A stretch of DNA of 5,139 bases from Alphaproteobacteria bacterium UBA6544 (GTDB taxonomy: Bacteria; Pseudomonadota; Alphaproteobacteria; UBA8366), in contig DJKK01000129.1 in assembly GCA_002434595.1 (NCBI GenBank), positions 1 to 5,139 of the forward strand, read 5' to 3'. Under the pieces are notes generated by a model. That model worked only from the letters and a program-made list of their open reading frames with translations. It ran no database searches and had not been told where the DNA came from. Position numbers and translations under genes: made by a program. Position 1 is the stretch's first letter, and the number at the start of each line of letters is the position of its first letter. Positions 1 through 5,139 of this stretch are shown piece after piece.

Positions 1-16
1 GACACGGATTAGAGTT

Positions 17-433
17 TCATCCGGGCAGGAGAAATCGAGCCAGGGGCCGGAGGAAATCAATGTTTGGGCAGCTGCTCGTGTCGATTTGGAAACCCATTAG
101 GGTACTGATTGTCTTCTGGCAGGTTGTTTTTTCCACCCAGCGCTCTTCGGAGATGACGACTAAATCAACTTAGTCATGCGAAACTGCCGTGCCCAATCGA
201 CAAACGGTTTCTGGATGTGCCGTTACTGCTGGGCACTACTCGGTCTCTGTCACATCTAGTGGGCAATCGGGGCATTGTGCGCAACCGAGTTTGCTCCATT
301 CTGGAAAATTGTCCGTATTTTCGCTTATGTGCTTCCTCGTCGATTTATCGATTTCGATTTTAAAGACTTCTCTATTTAAATTGCCGAAGTCAAAAATGTA
401 TCGAAACTGGATTGGGCGACCTGTCTTTCTCAT
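17..433 (-). pseudogene. Broken gene of a small conserved cysteine-containing family (probably DUF6901)
   Basis: On the minus strand one frame carries a recognisable small-protein family from start to near-end. It opens with a short beta-like segment (IQFRYIFDFGN), followed by PEWSKLGCAQCPDCPLD, VDLVVISEERW, TLMGF and SSCPNIDFLRPLARFLLP. The order PEWs/tKL..hQCpnCPL, then CPvav, then EERt, then a final SGCP..d.lrPmarFhlP is how I remember this family of uncharacterised bacterial proteins. I believe it is DUF6901, but this is recall and not a search. The frame is interrupted by TAG (236-238) and TAA (170-172) and ends at TGA (17-19). The spacing between conserved blocks is kept, so no frameshift is needed. 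The chosen ATG (431-433) begins MRKTGRPIQF and has GGTGA upstream; an ATG 39 bases further upstream has no visible ribosome site. Function is unknown. The family's C-terminus appears to continue past the third stop, towards or beyond the window edge. Confidence 0.72.
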
Positions 434-712
434 GGTTAAAGGTTCACCGACTAAATCATATGTCGATGGCATTATTAAACACGTTGGGAAAGAGGTTGTC
501 GCCTGACATAACGTAATCCTAGCCGCAAATGAGGAGGTCTAAATAAAGAGGGATAAAGCTTTACAAGTCTTAATCATGATGCGTTTAGCGGGAAAATTTC
601 GCCAAACGCGCGAGTTATTAAACTATTGGTGTCGTTATTTTTGACCGTTAATGTTCAGGCCTCATTGTATGCTCTGATTGACACCGTATCTTTTAACAAT
701 CTGACGTTTTTT
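434..712. other. Intergenic stretch, no supported gene
   Basis: This stretch lies between the family relic and the secreted-protein gene, both on the minus strand. I see no credible coding sequence. The longest tempting start (ATG ATG at 576) gives only 22 codons without a ribosome binding site. It contains the hairpin at 581-609 and a terminator-like structure reading rightward near 673-714. A GGAGG on the plus strand (around 532) is not followed by a start codon at usable spacing. Confidence 0.6.
581..609. repeat. Strong interrupted inverted repeat (hairpin)
   Basis: GCGTTT (581-586) pairs with AAACGC (604-609). Inside this, after one A/C mismatch, GCG (588-590) pairs with CGC (600-602), leaving a 9-base AT-rich loop. 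No T-run follows directly on either strand, so it is not a classical terminator. It could be a processing site, a single REP-like unit, or a protein-binding palindrome. Both strands can form it. Confidence 0.5.
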
Positions 713-714
713 TT
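673..714 (+). terminator. Weak rho-independent terminator-like structure (plus strand)
   Basis: GATTG (676-680) pairs with CAATC (697-701). Two more pairs outside a T/T mismatch (TC 673-674 with GA 703-704) extend it, and eight T residues follow at 707-714. The stem is AT-rich and the loop is 16 bases, so it is marginal. It would serve rightward transcription, yet no plus-strand gene is seen upstream. The structure also lies at the 3' end of the minus-strand secreted-protein gene, where it might act on convergent transcripts. Confidence 0.25.
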
Positions 715-1363
715 ACTTATTGTTGTTTGTCCGTGAATGCGAAGAGCGGGTGGTAGCGTACTGCAAGACATTGACCAATTTTTTCCCGATTGACCGGGCA
801 AGTGGTTTGACATTTCGCGCATAGTACGCGGTTAAGCACGGACCAAAACACCGTGGGTGCACAGTCCACCTTGTGCTTGGTGGTTGTGAAATCACTGCGA
901 TTGGCCGTACACCCGTGTTCTTTTCAAACAACATTGCGGTAATACCGATTTGCGATTGATTGACCGGACTGCGTTCAATGTGTCGGGTCACCTTGAGGCT
1001 GACTAAAAAATCGGCGTTAAAGTCTTCGCGCTGGAATACCCATCTCCAATCTTTAGTGCTTGGTCTTCTCCTTCTTGGCATATGTTTTGGGTGAATGAAT
1101 TCGGACTGAGCGACCTTGAACCCCGCCATATTTAATGCCGAGATTATTTCCTCAGCCGTACTGGTATACAACGGATCGGATTCGACTGCGGCTCCATTGC
1201 TCGCGGCGTCAGGTAGTAAGACAATCGATTTAGCATAAGAGGAGTTTACCCATGATAATATAATAAAAATATATGAGAGGAATATTCGAATAAAATTTTT
1301 ATGTTTAAATAAACATTGATTAAATATCGTGAGTATTAATGATTTTAATGTTGTTTCTTTCAT
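713..1363 (-). CDS. Unrecognised secreted (periplasmic) protein, 216 aa
   Basis: I do not recognise the family. The N-terminus has a long basic n-region with several lysines and one arginine (residues 1-26). A hydrophobic core follows (about IFLSYIFIILSWV), then SSYA-KS, which fits a signal peptidase I site near residue 44. No lipobox cysteine is placed for lipidation. The mature part starts with a beta strand, KSIVLLPDAASNG. Next comes a helix, STAEEIISALNMAGFKV, then a basic loop (MPRRRRPS), then NADFLVSLKVTRHIERS and IGITAMLFEKNTGVRPIAVIS. The tail has RCFGPC, two cysteines that could form a disulfide, and a closing amphipathic helix. This alternating layout resembles periplasmic proteins that open with a strand such as IaVLPf, but no homology is claimed. 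The only possible ATG is at 1361-1363, with no clear Shine-Dalgarno upstream. The first 130 bases of the gene are much more AT-rich than the rest. It is divergent from the 387-aa gene, with the IS between them. Confidence 0.7.
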   Translation of the reverse strand: MKETTLKSLILTIFNQCLFKHKNFIRIFLSYIFIILSWVNSSYAKSIVLLPDAASNGAAVESDPLYTSTAEEIISALNMAGFKVAQSEFIHPKHMPRRRRPSTKDWRWVFQREDFNADFLVSLKVTRHIERSPVNQSQIGITAMLFEKNTGVRPIAVISQPPSTRWTVHPRCFGPCLTAYYARNVKPLARSIGKKLVNVLQYATTRSSHSRTNNNK

Positions 1364-1404
1364 TTGGTATATTTAGGTCATTAATTTTTAAATTGGGAAC
1401 TATC

Positions 1405-1441
1405 TAGATCAAGTCTCCCATCCTTACTCGAGGATGATCTA
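1405..1441. repeat. Palindrome upstream of the secreted-protein gene
   Basis: CATCCT (1419-1424) and AGGATG (1431-1436) form a perfect 6-bp stem with a 6-base loop. An outer pair, TAGAT (1405-1409) with ATCTA (1437-1441), could extend it across a one-sided bulge. It lies 40-80 bases upstream of the minus-strand start at 1363, a position that would suit an operator or a leader hairpin. That role is inference only. Confidence 0.35.
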
Positions 1442-1476
1442 TTGCTCGTCTTGGACGCTTTTTTGGCAAAAATCAA

Positions 1477-1490
1477 GGGCTGGCCTAGCT
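1477..1490 (+). repeat. Left terminal inverted repeat of the IS
   Basis: GGGCTGGCCTAGCT faces the copy at 2186-2200 on the other strand, with one C/T difference in the compared 14 bases. The transposase start codon follows 26 bases further in. Confidence 0.75.
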
Positions 1491-1515
1491 ATCTGAGAAA
1501 GGCTATGCAGGTCAT

Positions 1516-2173
1516 ATGGTTTTCGGACGTCGGCGGAGCCGTCTCCCCTGAAGTATCCAGATTGAGCTGGTCAAGTATTTCGTTGGCGGCTCGACGGCCC
1601 GCTCAGCAGCCGCCCTCATGGGCGTGAACCGGCACACGGCGACCTTGTAATTCCACAAGCTGCGAGAGCTTATTGCCGAGCAGATCGACGCCGAGACGCT
1701 CGAGCTGCTGGCCGGCGAGATCGAGGTGGACGTGAGCTATTTCGGCGAGGTCAGAAAGGGCAGGCGCGGGCGGGGCGAGCGCTGCAAGGTTCCAGTGTTT
1801 GGTCTCCTGAAGCGGGGCGGCAAGGTCCATGCCGTGGTCATTCCAAACGCCAATTCTCAACGCTTTTCCCGATAATCCAGGGCAAAATCAAGCCGGACAG
1901 TATCGACTACTCCGACAGCTTCGGCGCCTAAGATGTGCTGGACGTCTCGAAGTTCCATCAAGTCCGCATCAACCACTCCAAGGCTTTTGGGGAAGACAGG
2001 AACCACATCAGCGGAATCGAGAACTTCTGGAACCAGTCCAAGCGCCATCTCCCGCGTTTCAACGCGTTTCCCGCCCGCATTTCCCTCTTTATCGGAAGGT
2101 GTGCGAATGGCGCTTCAATCAAAGACCCACCGAAAACCTCTTGAAAGTATTACGCAAGTGGGCAAAAGTCTAA
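1516..2173 (+). pseudogene. IS1595-family transposase, inactivated
   Basis: Stitching three frames gives a complete IS1595-type DDE/N transposase relic. ATG at 1516, preceded by AGG, begins MVFGRRRSRLP. An N-terminal zinc-ribbon/HTH-like region follows (YFVGGSTARSAAALMGVN, then FHKLRELI). The first catalytic aspartate is in VDVSYFG (codon 1729-1731), followed by GKVHAVVIPNA. The second is in YSDSF (codon 1914-1916), then the RINHSKAF and GIENFWNQSKRHL motifs, and the end is CEWRFNQRPTENLLKVLRKW. Lesions are in-frame TGA 1549-1551, TAA 1648-1650 and TAA 1929-1931. There are also two one-base losses, near 1851-1859 and near 2064-2075. At both TAA sites I expect tyrosine from memory of the family (LyFHKLRE; SFrAYDVL). 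The catalytic residues survive, but no functional protein can be made without several readthrough and frameshift events. Confidence 0.9.
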
Positions 2174-2185
2174 TCGGTGGCTCTC

Positions 2186-2200
2186 AGCTAGGCCAACCCC
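2186..2200 (-). repeat. Right terminal inverted repeat of the IS
   Basis: Read on the minus strand from 2200 inwards it is GGGGTTGGCCTAGCT, matching the left end over its last nine bases without change. It begins 12 bases after the transposase stop codon (2171-2173). Confidence 0.75.
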
Positions 2201-2211
2201 AAAATTTAAAT

Positions 2212-2250
2212 AAGGATGGTTACTTGTATTAGAGTGGTACATCCTTTTTT
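2212..2250 (+). terminator. Terminator-like hairpin just outside the IS right end
   Basis: AAGGATG (2212-2218) pairs with CATCCTT (2240-2246), and TAC (2221-2223) can pair with GTA (2237-2239) across a two-base bulge. Six T residues (2245-2250) follow the stem. It could stop transcription leaving the IS before the 387-aa gene, whose start is 78 bases on. The stem sequence CATCCT/AGGATG is the same as in the palindrome at 1419-1436 on the other side of the IS. Confidence 0.45.
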
Positions 2251-2327
2251 GATTGTGGGCGCCTTGCCGAGCAGTGCCCTAATGCTGCAAAGATCATCAG
2301 CCTTTTGCATTTAGTGATGGAATACTC

Positions 2328-3491
2328 ATGGATCGGGATACGTTAACGTACCTTTTGAAATCCGGGAAATATCTCTGTTTCAATCCGATAGATACTGATG
2401 ATCCCGAAACGGATGTGGTTCGTCACCATGCTGAACTTGAGTCGCCAGCGCAGTCCGAGGAAGCAATGAGCGGCGCTGACGGGCCTGAAATAGAAGATCT
2501 TTTTGATAATGCGTATCTAAAGGGATCGGTTTTTTTCAAGGAGGTTGCAACAGACGATCGAACAGGTCGTTTGTATACGTCGACAAGGGTCCTTATGGCC
2601 TACAATAGTGATGTCCCACGCGAAGGTGGCCCGTCTTTTGAGGCTTCACCCGGATATTTGGATAAGTACCTCACTGAATATTTTGGTGGGGTCGAGACAA
2701 TCCTCACAAATCACGATAGATGTGTTCTCGATATATTTAATCGGACGCCGACTTTTGACCCCTTTATGTTGATGGCGCAGCGGCAGTACATTGAGCGCTT
2801 TAGGCCTGTCGGAGACCGACATTTCTACGTTTCGGCTTCTGTATCAAGAGAAGTAAGATCGATCATCGGCCAGAAGGCGCGCCAATTGGTCCAGTTGGCT
2901 GCGAATGCCGGTGTTGAACCAGATAAAATAACAGCTACTGTCGGCGCATTGGAAGACGCTATTTGGTTGACCGAGACAAACGAGGGAACCAGCCAGGTTT
3001 TCCACGAAATGGGGATCCCACTGGGAGAAGAAGACAACATCTTGCTCGCGTGGAAAGGGATTTCTTATTATGAATATATGCTTACGGAATTTCGTATAGA
3101 TTATATAACAATGCTTAAATGGTTGGGCTCGGGAAATTCCTATCCAAGTGACATTGAGTTGTTAGGGGAAAGTGGGGCGACAGACATCTATTCGTTGCGC
3201 AAGCGCGCCAAATCTGCCCTTCGGAATTCATATTTAAAAGCGGCGTATATTATGGATAATTACCAAAAGTCTTACGACGACTTGGTGCAACTTCAAGATC
3301 CTAAGCCTTTTCATTCTTTTCTGAAGAACGCGCGAACTCATTTCGAGCAATTGGGGATGTGTGTGGGGAGCTTCGGCCATGCGAACAATGCATGGAAGGC
3401 TCTCACAAACTATGGGCATCTCAAGAGACCAAATGCGCAAAACTTGGAGAAATTCTATAGGTTTGTTTGCGATTTGATGGAATTAAAATAA
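2328..3491 (+). CDS. Unrecognised 387-aa cytoplasmic protein
   Basis: I do not recognise a family. No signal peptide or membrane segment is visible, so it is probably soluble and cytoplasmic. Residues 1-20 form a short start segment. Residues 21-60 are strongly acidic and low in hydrophobics, like a flexible linker. From about residue 62 (AYLKGSVFFKEV) a mixed, mostly helical fold runs to the end. Useful landmarks are VGDRHFYVSASVSREV (161-176), a long helix with ARQLVQLAANAGVEPDKI (184-201), the aromatic stretch YYEYMLTEF (247-255), a basic helix RKRAKSALRNSYLK (291-304), and a C-terminal helix. It has three cysteines (17, 132, 345) plus one at 381, with no metal-binding spacing. The ATG at 2328 has only GGA six bases upstream, a weak ribosome site. 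Its steady coding character over more than 1.1 kb supports a real gene. It is a single gene with no operon partner in view, and its function cannot be inferred from its neighbours. Confidence 0.82.
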   Translation: MDRDTLTYLLKSGKYLCFNPIDTDDPETDVVRHHAELESPAQSEEAMSGADGPEIEDLFDNAYLKGSVFFKEVATDDRTGRLYTSTRVLMAYNSDVPREGGPSFEASPGYLDKYLTEYFGGVETILTNHDRCVLDIFNRTPTFDPFMLMAQRQYIERFRPVGDRHFYVSASVSREVRSIIGQKARQLVQLAANAGVEPDKITATVGALEDAIWLTETNEGTSQVFHEMGIPLGEEDNILLAWKGISYYEYMLTEFRIDYITMLKWLGSGNSYPSDIELLGESGATDIYSLRKRAKSALRNSYLKAAYIMDNYQKSYDDLVQLQDPKPFHSFLKNARTHFEQLGMCVGSFGHANNAWKALTNYGHLKRPNAQNLEKFYRFVCDLMELK

Positions 3492-3510
3492 TTTAAACGA
3501 TTTGAATACA

Positions 3511-3538
3511 GTCATCTGTCAGGAGATCAAGAGATGAC
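3511..3538 (+). repeat. Inverted repeat downstream of the 387-aa gene
   Basis: GTCATCT (3511-3517) pairs perfectly with AGATGAC (3532-3538) across a 14-base loop, starting 20 bases after the stop codon at 3489-3491. No T-run follows, so it is a weak candidate for a transcript 3' end. It contains AGGAG and an ATG, but the frame closes after 11 codons. Confidence 0.35.
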
Positions 3539-3708
3539 AAATCCGGACCGAGCGGCCGGTGTTTATTGATCGCACCTTCTCCAGGCAATTTCATAGTAAA
3601 ACAAGGCGAGGGAATCGATCAGTCTATTGCGGCGTCGGCTTAATAATCGAACCGCAATATTACATCAGCCGGTACATCGAAGAAGTGGGTGCTCTAAACA
3701 CGGAATAA
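3538..3708 (+). other. Open stretch, possible gene debris
   Basis: One frame is open from 3538 to the TAA at 3706-3708 with no ATG. The only usable start is GTG at 3559, giving 49 codons without a visible ribosome binding site. The middle (VYCGVGLIIEPQYYISRYIEEVGAL) has a plausible protein-like mix of strand and helix residues. A second frame is open from 3698 to 3859 and could be the continuation after a frameshift. I recognise no family. The most it supports is a remnant of an older gene. Confidence 0.2.
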
Positions 3709-3772
3709 TGATTTTTATCAAATCAAGTCAATTAAAGAGTTGAAGATAGAAGTGAATATAGGAGAGCTCACA

Positions 3773-3859
3773 ATGCTTATGGTCAGTCAAGCCCTTTGCA
3801 TCAAACTAGATCAGGATGGAGAATGGGAAGATGACTGTTTCCGCCGCGGAGTTGAATGA
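3773..3859 (+). CDS. Possible 28-codon small ORF or gene tail
   Basis: ATG at 3773 is preceded by AGGAGAG ending about six bases upstream, the best ribosome binding site in the window. It encodes 28 residues starting MLMVSQALCIKLDQDGEW, acidic in the middle with two cysteines, ending at TGA 3857-3859. The frame is already open from 3698 upstream of the ATG, so it may instead be the end of a decayed gene with a chance start. No relation to a known small protein is recognised. Confidence 0.25.
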   Translation: MLMVSQALCIKLDQDGEWEDDCFRRGVE

Positions 3860-3869
3860 TGCGGGGATC

Positions 3870-4303
3870 CTCATATGAGCAATCGGTCGATCCTTTTAGA
3901 GATGGATAAGCGGCGCGCCGGATACCCCGTCTCTCTTTTAATATCAGGATTACGGGGTACACGCACGTCCGCCTGTTCATTCACATGATTAGTCACAACC
4001 TTTACGAGACCAGTCGTTGTAATTTTCTTTTGTCTCCCATTTACTGGCTTAAAATGCGCTAATACCAAACTAAGGGAATTTTTATCGAACTTACCGGGTT
4101 CTGCAGCATTTTGAGTGCTTTCGATAGAACATAGATGGTGCAATCGTGAAAATTCCCTGTATCTTCCCCATTGGTCAGGGAAATTTAAGGTGACTAGTTC
4201 ACACGAGACTGCTTTCAGCGCAACTCTTTCCGGATGCAGGGCTGCCGATTTTTCGCTGCATCGGCCTAGCTATTTACTAATGTTGACAGGGAAGTTCTGA
4301 GGG
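3870..4303. repeat. Repeat-like non-coding block with AGGGAAnTT motifs
   Basis: The block carries four copies of a short motif: AGGGAATTT at 4073-4081 (plus), CAGGGAATTTT at 4149-4159 (minus), CAGGGAAATTT at 4176-4186 (plus) and CAGGGAAGTT at 4287-4296 (plus). Short frames on both strands are open here (90 codons on the minus strand, 61 on the plus), but neither looks like a real protein. From memory, very similar strings (for example PCIFP..qG, RVPRNPDIKRETG, GNF/REF repeats) recur as dubious hypothetical ORFs in alphaproteobacterial genomes. That points to an interspersed repeat and not a gene. The left limit is uncertain. The right limit runs into the CoA-transferase start. Confidence 0.5.
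4149..4186. repeat. Hairpin formed by two inverted AGGGAAnTT motifs
   Basis: AAAATTCCCTG (4149-4159) and CAGGGAAATTT (4176-4186) are complementary at 10 of 11 positions around a 16-base pyrimidine-rich loop. It is the most regular structure in the repeat block and the likely core of the repeated unit. Confidence 0.6.
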
Positions 4304-5139
4304 ATGATCAACGCCTCTCCACCAACGGGCCCACTCAAGGGTTATCGCGTGATCGATTTAACCACGGTCCTATTTGGCCCATTTGCAAGCCAGACCCTCG
4401 GAGACTGGGGTGCGGACGTTATCAAGGTGGAGCGTCTGGACGGGGACACCTGGCGCACGGCCGGGCAATTCCGAAACCGTGGGATGAGCGGCCAGTTCAT
4501 GGCCGTCAACCGCAATAAGCGCAGCATTGCGCTCGATCTAAAACACCCGGACGGAAAGGCAGTTCTAAAGCGCTTGCTCCGCACTGCCGATGTATTGCTC
4601 TCAAATATTCGTCCGGCGGGCCTCGCACGGCTTGGGTTCTCCTACGAGGACTGCCAGGTCCTAAACCCTGAACTGATTTATGCCTCCGCCACGGGTTTTG
4701 GCCAGGACGGCCCCTGGCGGGCCCGTCCAGCTTTCGATGAAATCATTCAGGCCGCTTCCGGTTTCGCGTCCGCTTTGGGCTCGGAGGAAGAGCCGGCGTT
4801 CGTACCAAGTTTGGTGGCGGATAAGCTCTGCGCGATGGCGTTGAGCTCGGCGGTAACAGCGGCCCTTCTGCACCGCGAGCGAACCGGAGAAGGTCAGAAG
4901 GTCGAAGTGCCGATGCTGGAAACACTCGCCGCGTTCAATAGCATCGAGATGCTGGGTGGATACGCGTTCTTGCCGCCGATCGGGCCGCCGCGATACAAGC
5001 GGGTTCAGGAACGCCGTCCGGTGCGTACAAAGGATGGCTGGATGACAATGCTGCCCTATTCCAGCGACAACTGGTGCGCCTTCTTTGAAGCGGTTGGACA
5101 CCCCGAGTGTATCGAAGAATTCGCCGTCCGAGATCGGGT
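4304..5139 (+). CDS. Class III (CaiB/BaiF) CoA-transferase, partial at 3' end
   Basis: This is a family III CoA-transferase, an enzyme that moves CoA between acyl groups through an enzyme-bound aspartyl-CoA thioester in the cytoplasm. Its exact substrate cannot be read from sequence. Landmarks are PLKGYRVIDLTTVLFGPFA (10-28), LGDWGADVIKVE (32-43), NRNKRSIALDL (69-79), ADVLLSNIRP (95-104) and GFGQDGPW (131-138). The catalytic aspartate is D145 in FDEIIQAASG. Then come LLHRERTGEGQKVEVPM (188-204) and ERRPVRTKDGW...LPY (236-251). The last set resembles a subgroup with RRPyrTkDGyi..LPYtd..W. The frame has 278 codons here, against roughly 380-410 for the family, so about the last quarter lies outside the window. 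The ATG at 4304 is fixed by an in-frame TGA at 4298-4300. A GAGGG lies directly against the ATG, too close for a ribosome site. AGGGA at 4288-4292, part of the repeat block, is 11 bases away and may serve. It is GC-rich, unlike the unknown genes to its left. Confidence 0.96.
   Translation, partial: MINASPPTGPLKGYRVIDLTTVLFGPFASQTLGDWGADVIKVERLDGDTWRTAGQFRNRGMSGQFMAVNRNKRSIALDLKHPDGKAVLKRLLRTADVLLSNIRPAGLARLGFSYEDCQVLNPELIYASATGFGQDGPWRARPAFDEIIQAASGFASALGSEEEPAFVPSLVADKLCAMALSSAVTAALLHRERTGEGQKVEVPMLETLAAFNSIEMLGGYAFLPPIGPPRYKRVQERRPVRTKDGWMTMLPYSSDNWCAFFEAVGHPECIEEFAVRDR

Larger units (their letters stand above)
1477..2200 (+). mobile_element. Degenerate IS1595-family (IS1016-like) insertion sequence
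   Basis: The ends are inverted copies of each other. The left end GGGCTGGCCTAGCT (1477-1490) matches the complement of 2186-2199 (GGGTTGGCCTAGCT) at 13 of 14 positions. The right end has one additional G, which puts the element's outer limit at 2200. The span of 724 bases is normal for IS1016-type members of the IS1595 family, and the transposase relic fills nearly all of it. IS1595 elements duplicate 8 bases of target. The flanks here are AAAATCAA (1469-1476) and AAAATTTA (2201-2208), which agree at 6 of 8 positions and fit an old, mutated duplication. The element is more GC-rich than its flanks. It lies in the divergent intergenic region between the secreted-protein gene and the 387-aa gene, and is presumably immobile. 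Confidence 0.85.

Noticed and set aside
17..433. Stop-codon reassignment or selenocysteine/pyrrolysine readthrough
   Set aside because: All three stop types occur in the same frame, no supporting structure is visible, and the intact genes here use normal stops.
189..506. Plus-strand open frame of 105 codons opposite the small-family relic
   Set aside because: The opposite strand carries recognisable family motifs over the same bases, and this frame has no protein-like pattern or ribosome site.
576..644. ATG ATG small ORF of 22 codons
   Set aside because: It has no ribosome binding site, and its bases are mostly taken up by the hairpin at 581-609.
1603..2048. Minus-strand open frames across the IS
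   Set aside because: They are antisense shadows of the GC-rich transposase relic, which is clearly readable on the plus strand.
2545..3440. Short open frames in other phases inside the 387-aa gene
   Set aside because: They lack ribosome sites and lie wholly within a longer, more protein-like frame.
3871..4143. Minus-strand 90-codon open frame
   Set aside because: It lies in the repeat-like block, lacks a convincing start, and resembles dubious ORFs I associate with that repeat.
4115..4300. Plus-strand 61-codon open frame
   Set aside because: It is built largely from the AGGGAAnTT motif region and has no sign of a fold or ribosome site.
4342..5101. Minus-strand open frames opposite the CoA-transferase
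   Set aside because: They are typical antisense shadows of a GC-rich gene; the plus strand has an unbroken family match.
1..5139. CRISPR array, tRNA or rRNA
   Set aside because: I found no regularly spaced direct repeats, no tRNA T-arm/CCA-like pattern and no rRNA-like conserved stretch on either strand by eye.

Overview
The window looks like an accessory or eroding stretch of an alphaproteobacterial chromosome, and the organism call is an inference. It rests on a GC-rich CaiB/BaiF CoA-transferase, an IS1595-family element, and a short-motif repeat block that I recall from alphaproteobacterial genomes. Base composition is patchy: the IS and the CoA-transferase are GC-rich, the unknown genes are less so, and the 5' end of the secreted-protein gene is very AT-rich.

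Left part, minus strand. At 17..433 there is a broken copy of a small, conserved, cysteine-containing protein family (probably DUF6901). It is readable in one continuous frame through two internal stops up to a third. An intergenic stretch with hairpins follows (434..712). Then comes an intact gene for an unrecognised secreted protein of 216 aa (713..1363).

Middle. A degenerate IS1595-family (IS1016-like) insertion sequence lies at 1477..2200. It has recognisable inverted ends and a transposase relic with three in-frame stops and two frameshifts. It sits between the divergent 216-aa gene and a plus-strand gene for an unrecognised 387-aa, probably cytoplasmic, protein (2328..3491). Just beyond its right end is a terminator-like hairpin.

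Right part. About 800 bases (3492..4303) contain no convincing gene. The first part holds open stretches that may be gene debris and one 28-codon ORF with a good ribosome binding site. The second part is a repeat-like block carrying four copies of an AGGGAAnTT motif, two of them forming a hairpin. The block runs directly into the start of a class III CoA-transferase gene (4304 onward), which is cut by the window end.

The genes do not form an obvious pathway or operon. Two relics, an IS and a repeat block suggest an eroding region beside the metabolic gene. I found no convincing new multi-gene system. The most open items are the 387-aa orphan, the 216-aa secreted protein, and the repeat block that forms the leader of the CoA-transferase gene.
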